A program made the position numbers and the translations under genes. From Pyrinomonadaceae bacterium (GTDB lineage Bacteria > Acidobacteriota > Blastocatellia > Pyrinomonadales > Pyrinomonadaceae), in NCBI GenBank assembly GCA_030841105.1, contig JAVEDE010000093.1, positions 1 to 63,440 of the forward strand: a DNA stretch of 63,440 nt. The letters are read 5' to 3'. Below are positions 56,807 through 63,440 of the stretch, piece by piece. The first letter of the stretch is position 1. Each line of letters starts with the position of its first letter. The notes beneath the pieces were generated by a model, which was not told where the DNA came from, made no database searches, and saw only the letters and a list, made by a program, of their open reading frames with translations.

Positions 56807-58897
56807 ATGAAAGCAGTGCTCAAGAGAGTAGCCATCTTCGTCACCGGGGTCTTGATGATCCTGGTGCTGGTCAAGATCAGTTTGCCGTCCGCGTCGGCGC
56901 AGAAGCGGAAGCAAGGCCACGCCGTCCCGGCGAAGACGGCCGACGCCAAGCCTTCGTCGGCCGCCAAGCCGTCGTCTGCGGCAAAGACTGGGACGACGGC
57001 GGCCATCACCAGCAATGCCGCGCCGCAGAAGCCCGGCTCTGACACGGTCGTCTATTCAACCTTCCGCCCCGGCAACTGGGACGTTTACTATTTCGCCCAA
57101 AGAGGCAGCGCGCCGCGGCGTCTGACCGACGACGTGGGACTCGATTACGATCCGGTTTTTTCGCCCGACGGGCGTTGGGTCATCTACTGCTCGGAGCGGC
57201 GCGGCAGCCCCGACCTCTACGCGATTGATCTGCACAACGAGGGGTCGCCCCGGTTGCTCATCGAAGACGAGGCGATGGAGGATCAGGCCGTCATTTCACC
57301 CGACGGAAAGACGTTGGCCTTCGTCAGCGACCGCGACGGTTCGGCCGACATCTACCTCATCCCGTTCAAGCCCGGCAAGACCCAGAGCATGAAGCAGGCG
57401 ACGAAACTGACGCGCCACGCGGGCGGGGAGTTTCGTCCGGCCTTCTCGCCCGACGCGAAGACCATCGCCTTCTCCGCCGACTGGGACGTGCTACCGACGG
57501 GGCCTGCCGCGCAGAGGAGCAGGGAAGGCGAGATTTATTTGATGGACGCCGACGGGCGCAACCTGCGGCGACTCACCAAGTCGCCGAGTTGGGACGGCTC
57601 GCCCGTCTGGTCGCGCGACGGCCGGACGATCTATTTCTACGCCAAGCGCGGCGATAAATTCCGCATCTGGGCGATGGACGCCGACGGCGCAAATGCGCGC
57701 GCCGTCTCGCCCGCCGCGCTGGCGTCCGCGCTCTCTCCCGCCGTGACGCCCGAAGGGCGCGTCATTTTTGCGGCCAACCTCGGCAGCATGGACGCCCCCA
57801 ACTGGAAGATCCTCTCGGTCGCGCCCGACGGCACAGACCAGCGCACGGAGAGCGATCAGGAACGCGACTACTGGCATCCCGCAGTTGATGCGAAAAGCGG
57901 TGCGATGGTGTGTCACGCGCCGGGGCCGTGGCAGAAGGATCTGCCCGCGGGCGAGCCGGGACTGATGGAAGGGCCGTTGCTCACGCCCAACTCCCCGGCC
58001 TACGTGCGTCTCCCCGACCGCGCCGTCGCCATCTATCCGGTACGCAATTTCGCCGTCACCGTCGCGCCGCACGGGCAGAAGATCGCCACGACCGATTCTT
58101 TCTACAACTCGCATTACCTCGCAGTCTCCAACCTCGACGGCAGCCAGCAGAAGATCATCTTCGAGCGCAAGGATCAGAAGAAGACGCCGCCCTTGTACGT
58201 GCCGAGTTGGTCGAAGGACGGCGAGTGGATCGCCTGGATGGGCGGCCTGCCGTTCGGGCCGCCGACCGAAAACGCGGACATCTGGAAGATGCGCACGGAC
58301 GGTAGCGCGGCTGTCAATCTCACGCCCAACACGCCCGGCAACGACGGCTTCCCCGACTTTTCCGGCGACGGCAACTGGATCGTCTTTCGCAGCGGGCGCA
58401 CCGGAAACTTCGACATCTTCCTGATGAAGTCCGACGGCACGAGCGTCACCAATCTCACCAACAACCCGGCCTACGACGCCTTCCCGTCCTTCTCGCCCGT
58501 CGGCCACGAGATCGCCTTTGCCTCCAACCGCGACGGCGTGCTGGACGAGAAACAACGTCTGAAGACTTTCGAGATTTACACTTTGAAACTCAACCCGGAC
58601 GGCACGGCGGGCGAGTTGCGACGCATCACCAACAGTCCGGGGCAGGACAGCCACCCGCGCTATTCGCCCGATGGCCGCTGGCTCATCTTCGCCTCCGAAC
58701 AGGGCGGCATCAACGATGAAGAGCCGCTCATTCAAGAGTTGTTCTTCGCGCCGCAGTCCTACGGCGAAATCTACGCCGTCCGCTTGAAGGATTTAAAAGT
58801 CGTGCGCCTCACACACAACAAGTGGGAAGACGGCACGCCGAGCTGGGGCGCGTCTCCGTCAAACGATAAGACGACTCTGCGCGCCGCCGGACGCTGA
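56807..58897 (+). CDS. Exported TolB-like beta-propeller (PD40) protein
   Basis: A 696-residue protein with an N-terminal signal/anchor (VAIFVTGVLMILVLVKI) and an Ala/Lys/Ser-rich linker with a KPSSAAKPSSAAK repeat. The rest is built of PD40/WD40-like repeats, each with an F-SPDG/D-KW-I-F pattern: FSPDGRWVIYCSERRGSPDLY, ISPDGKTLAFVSDRDGSADIY, FSPDAKTIAFSADWD, WSRDGRTIYFYAK, and several further on. Eight or more blades are likely. Proteins of this kind bind partner proteins or glycans in the periplasm. The link to the biosynthetic cluster is only adjacency (74 bases after the oxygenase gene). Confidence 0.88.
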   Translation: MKAVLKRVAIFVTGVLMILVLVKISLPSASAQKRKQGHAVPAKTADAKPSSAAKPSSAAKTGTTAAITSNAAPQKPGSDTVVYSTFRPGNWDVYYFAQRGSAPRRLTDDVGLDYDPVFSPDGRWVIYCSERRGSPDLYAIDLHNEGSPRLLIEDEAMEDQAVISPDGKTLAFVSDRDGSADIYLIPFKPGKTQSMKQATKLTRHAGGEFRPAFSPDAKTIAFSADWDVLPTGPAAQRSREGEIYLMDADGRNLRRLTKSPSWDGSPVWSRDGRTIYFYAKRGDKFRIWAMDADGANARAVSPAALASALSPAVTPEGRVIFAANLGSMDAPNWKILSVAPDGTDQRTESDQERDYWHPAVDAKSGAMVCHAPGPWQKDLPAGEPGLMEGPLLTPNSPAYVRLPDRAVAIYPVRNFAVTVAPHGQKIATTDSFYNSHYLAVSNLDGSQQKIIFERKDQKKTPPLYVPSWSKDGEWIAWMGGLPFGPPTENADIWKMRTDGSAAVNLTPNTPGNDGFPDFSGDGNWIVFRSGRTGNFDIFLMKSDGTSVTNLTNNPAYDAFPSFSPVGHEIAFASNRDGVLDEKQRLKTFEIYTLKLNPDGTAGELRRITNSPGQDSHPRYSPDGRWLIFASEQGGINDEEPLIQELFFAPQSYGEIYAVRLKDLKVVRLTHNKWEDGTPSWGASPSNDKTTLRAAGR

Positions 58898-59140
58898 CGA
58901 ACGCCGAAGTCTCACAGAGGACTTTGACGGCAGCGTGCATCCGTGTCGCCATCAAGTGCATCGAAGTGCCCGTCGGAACGTCGTCGCCCCACCCGCGAGG
59001 CCGTCCCGCTTCAAGCACATCGCGCGGCAAAAGCTCGAAAGCCATAGTAAGTATGGCGCATGAATAAACCCGCAACTTTAACTTTTGATTCCAACACTCA
59101 CCGCCTCGCGTTCATGCGGGCATGAAAGAGAGACAACGAA

Positions 59141-59524
59141 ATGAAGCGAAAATTTTTTGCGATTTCTCTGACGCTGCTGCTGGCAGGCGTGCTGTTCGCG
59201 CAGGAGCAGGCGCAGCCGACGGTGAAGCTGACCGGCTATCTGATTGACAACGCGTGCGCCGGTGCGGCCGACGCCGACAAGGATTTCGAGGACGAAGCGA
59301 AAGGCCATTCGGTGCGTTGCGCCATGATGCCCGCCTGCGTGCGGAGCGGCTACGCGCTCGCGGTCGGCAAGAAACTCTACAAGTTGGACGAGGCGGGCAA
59401 CAAATCCGCGCTACAGGCGTTGAAGGCGACGAAGACCGCGGAAGGATTGAAAGTCGAAGTTGAGGGCACGGTTGAAGGACACACCTTGCGCGTAACCAAG
59501 CTCACGGAAGTCGCAGCGAAGTAG
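59141..59524 (+). CDS. Small secreted protein, unknown function
   Basis: A 127-residue protein with a signal peptide (FFAISLTLLLAGVLFAQEQ). The mature part has Cys residues in LIDNACAGAADADKDF and VRCAMMPACVRSGYALAVGKKLYKLDEAG, a pattern that I recall from uncharacterised secreted proteins of Acidobacteriota; the last third resembles a small beta domain (LKVEVEGTVEGHTLRVTKL). GAGAGAC lies just before the ATG at 59141. The 243 bases upstream hold no gene. The stop codon sits inside a tandem repeat of AGCGAAGTA units. Confidence 0.8.
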   Translation: MKRKFFAISLTLLLAGVLFAQEQAQPTVKLTGYLIDNACAGAADADKDFEDEAKGHSVRCAMMPACVRSGYALAVGKKLYKLDEAGNKSALQALKATKTAEGLKVEVEGTVEGHTLRVTKLTEVAAK

Positions 59525-59586
59525 TAGCAGCGAGGTGGCAGCAAAGTAACAACGAAGTAACAGCGAAGTAACAGCGAAGTAGCAGC
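59513..59586 (+). repeat. 11-base tandem repeats, unit about AGCGAAGTAAC
   Basis: Six or seven imperfect units of 11 bases (GCAGCGAGGTG, GCAGCAAAGTA, ACAACGAAGTA, ACAGCGAAGTA twice, GCAGCGCG) begin inside the last codons of the secreted-protein gene and continue past its stop. The same unit recurs at 63374-63430. Confidence 0.8.
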
Positions 59587-59765
59587 GCGACGGCGCAAGC
59601 ACATCACCGGCGGTTCGCTTAGAAGGCCGCCGCTCCACTCCGGCGTCGAACGATTCGGCGTCCGGATCAGGGGCGGCGGCCTCGTCTCGTGTCAGCGCAC
59701 AGGTCTATTTCCCAACCTTGTCCGGAAGGATAGTTGAAATCTTTAATTGACTGGAAAGTTGTTGA

Positions 59766-59849
59766 TGCCGGAGGTCGGACTCGAACCGACATGAGCTTGC
59801 GCTCGCTAGATTTTGAGTCTAGTGCGTATACCGATTTCGCCACTCCGGC
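59766..59849 (-). tRNA. tRNA-Leu (anticodon CAA)
   Basis: Read on the minus strand the gene has a seven-pair acceptor stem (GCCGGAG with CTCCGGC), the anticodon stem CTAGA/TCTAG around the loop CTCAAAA giving anticodon CAA, a long variable arm with a CGAGC/GCTCA-type stem as expected for leucine, a T arm GTCGG-TTCGAGT-CCGAC and discriminator A. CCA is not encoded. A decayed copy of its 3' half lies at 1472-1518. Confidence 0.97.
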
Positions 59850-60097
59850 TTGCGGAAGAGTTTGCATGATAGTTGGTCGCGCGGGGCGGCGTCAACCGGG
59901 GTGGCGGGGCGGATTTGGGTGGCAGCGCGGGCGTTGGTTTAAAGGGGGCGGGGGAAATAGTAGTTGTGCGTGGGGGCGCGAATCTGTAAGATGGTTGCGC
60001 CTGACGGGTGGGCGCGCGCCGAAGGGAAAGGCATGCGTCGCCCGAATCCCAGCCTCAACATTTTGTGCATCTCTTAGACGAAGGCGGAAGTGTGTCT

Positions 60098-61246
60098 ATG
60101 GTTCCAGCGAGCGCCGGGCAGCGCGCCTGCATTTTGATCGCGGACGACGAGCAGGAGATTCGTAGCGTCCTCTACGAACTGTTGAGCGAGGAGTATGACT
60201 GCCAGTTGGTCGCCTCGGCGGAGGACGCGCTGGCGCGCCTGCGCACGGTGCGCTTCGACGTCGTCGTCAGCGACATCAACATGCAGGGGATGAGCGGCCT
60301 TGAGATGATCCCGCACGTGGCCGAGATCGCGCCGGACGCCGCGGTCGTCATGGTCAGCGGGGCGCAGACGGTCGAGAGCGCGATTGAAGCCCTGCGCGCC
60401 GGGGCGTTCGACTACGTGACGAAGCCTTTCGATTTGCGCCACGTCGAGGCGGCCGTCAGGCGCGCGCTCGAACACAAGCGACTGCGCGAGGCGAAGCGGC
60501 GTTACGAAAATTATCTGGAAGAGTTGGTGGCCGAGCGCACGGCGGAACTCGACCGCACGCTCGCCACGCTCGAAAACTCGTACCGCATGACTCTGAAAGC
60601 CCTCGCCGCCGCGCTGGAGACGCGCGACCGCGAGACGCACGGCCACTCAGAGCGCGTCGTCAGTTTCAGTCTGCGTCTGGGGCGCGAGTTGCAGTTGACG
60701 GGCGACAGCCTGCGCGCGCTTGAGTTCGGCGCGCTCTTGCACGACATCGGCAAGATCGGCGTGCCGGACGCCATCCTGCACAAGCCCGCGCAACTGTGCG
60801 CGGAGGAGTGGGTGAACATGCGCCGCCACCCCGTCCACGGTCAGCAGATTTTGCAGGGCATCGAATTCTTGGAAGGCGCGGCGCGCGTCGTCGGGCAGCA
60901 CCACGAGAAGTGGGACGGGACGGGCTACCCGGCAGGCTTGCGCGGGACGGATATTGATCTGAACGCGCGCATCTTCGCCGTCGCCGACGCCTTCGACGCC
61001 ATCACGAGCGACCGCGTGTATCGCGCGGGACGCTCTTACGAAGTGGCGTTGGCGGAGTTGGAAGAGTTCGCGGGGCGGCAGTTCGACCCGGCGGTGGTGG
61101 CGGCGTTCCGGCGCATCCCGCGCGAGGAGTGGGACGAGTTGCGCGCCGCGTCGTTCCGCAAATGGCAGGAGCGGCAGAACGGGCAACCGGCGAAACTCCC
61201 GGCCAGCGCGGACATGGAGACGCTCCTCGGCGCGCTCGTGAACTGA
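60098..61246 (+). CDS. Response regulator with HD-GYP domain
   Basis: A 382-residue two-domain protein. The receiver domain (about 8-125) has the acidic pair in ADDEQE and the phosphate-accepting Asp in VVVSDINMQGMSG, then TKPFD with the conserved Lys. A coiled segment (about 125-170) leads to an HD-GYP domain with H215-D216 (LLHDIGKIG), HHEKWDGTGYP from about 268, and ADAFDAIT. HD-GYP proteins hydrolyse cyclic di-GMP. ATG at 60098 has GGCGGAAG upstream; a GTG six bases earlier is possible. No histidine kinase is adjacent. It lies outside the proposed island; the 248 bases between it and the tRNA hold no gene. Confidence 0.95.
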   Translation: MVPASAGQRACILIADDEQEIRSVLYELLSEEYDCQLVASAEDALARLRTVRFDVVVSDINMQGMSGLEMIPHVAEIAPDAAVVMVSGAQTVESAIEALRAGAFDYVTKPFDLRHVEAAVRRALEHKRLREAKRRYENYLEELVAERTAELDRTLATLENSYRMTLKALAAALETRDRETHGHSERVVSFSLRLGRELQLTGDSLRALEFGALLHDIGKIGVPDAILHKPAQLCAEEWVNMRRHPVHGQQILQGIEFLEGAARVVGQHHEKWDGTGYPAGLRGTDIDLNARIFAVADAFDAITSDRVYRAGRSYEVALAELEEFAGRQFDPAVVAAFRRIPREEWDELRAASFRKWQERQNGQPAKLPASADMETLLGALVN

Positions 61247-61567
61247 GCGAAGACGGGAAGTTTAAAAACGCGGAAGTAGGAACGCGGAACGATGAACGTT
61301 GAAGGAAAGACGATCCTTCTTCAGTTCATCGTTCCGCGTTTCTCCTTACAGCGTCCCTCCGCAATGCCTTCGGCGGCTCTGCTCCGCAGCTCTGCGGCGA
61401 ATCCTTTGGTACTCGCACTCGAACATCCCTCCCGAATAACTCCGCGGAACTATGGACGCCGTGCGTGCGTATGGCCTTTTCACGCTTGCTCGCCGGTTTA
61501 CCAGTCGGTTGTTTGCCAGCCGCCGTCCGAAATATCAATAACGTCAAGTTTTCGAGGAGAATTAGCA
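61247..61567. other. Gene-free spacer with a long palindrome
   Basis: The 321 bases between the HD-GYP and hydrolase genes hold no convincing gene. AACGCGGAACGATGAAC (61281-61297) and its exact complement (61324-61340) form a 17-pair stem; inside it GAAGGA (61301-61306) pairs with TCCTTC (61314-61319). A partial direct repeat AACGCGGAA precedes it. A bidirectional transcription terminator or a dispersed palindromic repeat are the likely readings. GAGGAGA near 61556 is the ribosome site of the next gene. Confidence 0.6.
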
Positions 61568-63325
61568 ATGAAGAGAGTCGCAGAGGTCGCACGTCCGAAG
61601 GTCTTGGGGCTGTTCGTCGTGCTGTTCGCGCTGGCCGCCTTGCAGCCCGCCGCGTTCGCGCAAAGTGGCGATAAGGCCGCGCGCATTGACGAATACCTGT
61701 CGCGCGCCAACAAGATCAGGCAGTTCAACGGGACGGCACTCGTCGCAGAGAATGGCAAGGTCATTTACAAAAAAGGGCTGGGGCTGGCGAACATGGAGTG
61801 GAACGTGCCGAACGAGGTTGACACCAAGTTCCGGCTCGGCTCGATCACCAAGCAGTTCACTTCCGCGCTCATCCTCCAACTCGTCGAGCAGGGCAAACTC
61901 AAACTCGACGGCAAACTCTCCGAGTACCTGCCCGACTATCGCAAGGACGTGGGCGACAAAGTGACCATCCACCACCTGCTGACGCACACCTCCGGCATCC
62001 CCAGTTACACCGGGCTGCCGAAGTTTTTCGAGGACGTGAGCCGCAACCCGTACACCGTCGCGGAGTTCGTCAAGCAGTTCGCGAGCAACGATCTCGAATT
62101 CGAGCCGGGCACGAAGTTTCGCTATAACAACTCCGGCTACTTTCTGCTCGGCGCGATCATCGAGAAGATTCACGGCAAGCCCTACGAGCAGGTCATCAAG
62201 GAGAACATCTTCGACCCGCTCGGCATGAAGAACAGCGGCTACGATCATCATGACACGATCCTCACGAAGCGCGCCTCCGGCTACCAGAAGACCCCTGTGG
62301 GCTACACCAACGCGCCCTACCTCGACATGTCCATCCCCTACGCCGCCGGTTCGCTCTATTCGACGGTGGAGGATTTGTACCTCTGGGATCAGGCGCTCTA
62401 CGCAGACAAGATCGTCTCGGCCAAGAACAAGGAACTGATGTACAAGCCGTTCCTCAGCAACTACGCCTACGGCTGGACGGTGACGAAGGCGGCGCTCGGC
62501 CAGTCGAAAGAGACGGTCAACTCCGTCGCACACGGCGGCGGCATCAACGGCTTCAACACCCTTCTCACCCGCTACCCGGATCAGAAAAACCTGATCATCC
62601 TTTTGGACAACACCTCGCAAGGCGAGAACCTCAACCGCATCAGCCACGACCTGACGAGCATCCTCTACAACCAGCCGGTCGAGATGCCGAAGCAGTCCAT
62701 CGCCGAAGTGCTGTTGAAGACCATCACGGAGAGCGGCGATGTGGCGGCGGCAGTCAAGCAGTACCGCCTACTCAAGACGACGCAGGCGGCGACCTACAAT
62801 TTCTCCGAGAACGAGTTGAACACGCTCGGCTATCAACTGTTGGGCGCGAAGAAGTCGAAAGAGGCGATTGAGATTTTCAAGTTGAACGTCGAAGCGCACC
62901 CGCAGGCGGCCAACCCTTACGACAGTCTGGGCGAAGCGTACTTGGCGGTGGGCGAACGTGAACTCGCGCTCGTCAACTACCGGAAGGCTCTGGAACTGAA
63001 CCCGCAGAACACGGCCGCCGCGACGGTCATCAAGAATCTTGAGAGTCCGGCGGTGAAGGTTGACGCGGGCACGCTCGACGCCTACGCCGGGCAGTACGAG
63101 GTGACGGGTCTCGGCCTGCTCGAAGTCACGCTTGAGGACGGTAAACTCTACGGCGCGCCGACGGGTCAGTCGAAGGCCGAGTTGACGCCGCAGGGCACGA
63201 ACCGCTTTTTGGCCGCCGGCCCCAACGTCGAGTTGACCTTCTTCAAAGACGACAAGGGACAGGTCACGCACGCGACCGTGCGCTTGCGTGACGGTCGTGA
63301 GGTGCAAGCGAAGAAAGTTAAATAG
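61568..63325 (+). CDS. Exported serine hydrolase (class C beta-lactamase fold) with TPR region
   Basis: A 585-residue protein; ATG at 61568 is chosen for its GAGGAGA site and the signal peptide that follows (VLGLFVVLFALAALQPAAFAQ). The penicillin-binding-type active site is complete: S92-x-x-K95 (SITK), Y186-x-N188 (YNN), and HGG from His322. Around residues 410-490 two or three TPR-like repeats follow (NPYDSLGEAYLAVGERELAL), and the C-terminus (ITGLGL/LTPQGTNRFLAAG) forms a beta-barrel-like domain often found in this family. Such proteins act as esterases or D-aminopeptidases; the substrate is unknown. It lies outside the proposed island. Confidence 0.92.
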   Translation: MKRVAEVARPKVLGLFVVLFALAALQPAAFAQSGDKAARIDEYLSRANKIRQFNGTALVAENGKVIYKKGLGLANMEWNVPNEVDTKFRLGSITKQFTSALILQLVEQGKLKLDGKLSEYLPDYRKDVGDKVTIHHLLTHTSGIPSYTGLPKFFEDVSRNPYTVAEFVKQFASNDLEFEPGTKFRYNNSGYFLLGAIIEKIHGKPYEQVIKENIFDPLGMKNSGYDHHDTILTKRASGYQKTPVGYTNAPYLDMSIPYAAGSLYSTVEDLYLWDQALYADKIVSAKNKELMYKPFLSNYAYGWTVTKAALGQSKETVNSVAHGGGINGFNTLLTRYPDQKNLIILLDNTSQGENLNRISHDLTSILYNQPVEMPKQSIAEVLLKTITESGDVAAAVKQYRLLKTTQAATYNFSENELNTLGYQLLGAKKSKEAIEIFKLNVEAHPQAANPYDSLGEAYLAVGERELALVNYRKALELNPQNTAAATVIKNLESPAVKVDAGTLDAYAGQYEVTGLGLLEVTLEDGKLYGAPTGQSKAELTPQGTNRFLAAGPNVELTFFKDDKGQVTHATVRLRDGREVQAKKVK

Positions 63326-63373
63326 GCGGCGCGGTTTTCGCCGTCGAAGGAAAGCCTTCGCCACGCAAGACGC

Positions 63374-63430
63374 GTAGCAGAGTCGTAGCGAAGTAGCAGC
63401 GAAGTAGCAGCGAAGTGGCAGAGGGGGCGC
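63374..63430 (+). repeat. 11-base tandem repeats, same unit as 59513-59586
   Basis: Units GTAGCGAAGTA, GCAGCGAAGTA, GCAGCGAAGTG, preceded by a partial GTAGCAGAGTC, lie about 50 bases after the hydrolase stop. No gene follows before the window ends. Confidence 0.75.
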
Positions 63431-63440
63431 AGAGAGTGTT

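Noticed and set aside
56807..58897. True TolB of the Tol-Pal system
   Set aside because: Only the beta-propeller repeats are shared; there is no TolB N-terminal domain, no neighbouring tolA/pal/tolQR, and the linker differs.

Overview
The window reads as a chromosomal piece of a high-GC Gram-negative soil bacterium, most likely an Acidobacteriota (Blastocatellia-like). This is inferred from an ADOP-type duplicated orphan permease, secreted proteins of acidobacterial character and a GC-rich coding style; no rRNA is present to confirm it. From about 4.8 to 59.5 kb every convincing gene is on the + strand, and most of that stretch is one very large biosynthetic gene cluster.

Layout. 1-1178: two minus-strand genes for exported proteins (one cut by the window edge). 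1472-1518: a decayed 3' fragment of tRNA-Leu. 1623-3867: small minus-strand genes separated by integron attC-like sites, a truncated VOC gene and a dienelactone hydrolase. 3868-4827: an AT-richer gene-free leader full of inverted repeats. 4828-5358: a NusG-paralog antiterminator (RfaH/TaA/LoaP type), followed by a short region with three inverted repeats and ops-like motifs. 5697-12993: tailoring and transport genes: kynurenine 3-monooxygenase, a second flavin monooxygenase, a NitT/TauT-type ABC system whose binding protein has an in-frame UGA, and an ABC ATPase fused to a flavin-dependent halogenase. 13064-51404: the assembly line (C-A-T-C; MbtH; aspartic protease; LanB-like tRNA-dependent enzyme; halfC-A-T-C-A-T-C-A-T-KS-AT; ACP-aminotransferase-C; type II thioesterase; free carrier protein; C*-A-T-E; C-A-T-C-A-T-TE). 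51451-56732: MFS exporter, ADOP permease and an Fe(II)/2-oxoglutarate oxygenase. 56807-59524: a beta-propeller protein and a small secreted protein. 59766-59849: intact tRNA-Leu(CAA) on the minus strand. 60098-63325: an HD-GYP response regulator and a serine hydrolase.

How it works together (inference). The NusG paralog probably lets RNA polymerase read through an operon of some 45 kb. The assembly line has six adenylation domains (Val-like, Val-like, aliphatic, Ala, Asn followed by epimerization, Gln/Glu-like, plus a seventh with an unassigned code) and one malonate extension whose keto group is transaminated, so the product should be a mixed peptide-polyketide with a beta-amino (3,4-diaminopentanoate-like) unit and a D-Asn. 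It may be chlorinated or brominated, hydroxylated, and released by a terminal thioesterase. Hydroxykynurenine is a possible precursor.

The intact tRNA-Leu at 59.8 kb and its 3' fragment at 1.5 kb have the same orientation and the geometry expected of the two ends of an old integrated island carrying the whole cluster. The most unusual items are the ATPase-halogenase fusion, the UGA codon, the LanB-like enzyme without a visible precursor peptide, and the paired full/defective condensation domains at protein junctions. Predictions of amino-acid specificity were read by eye and are provisional.
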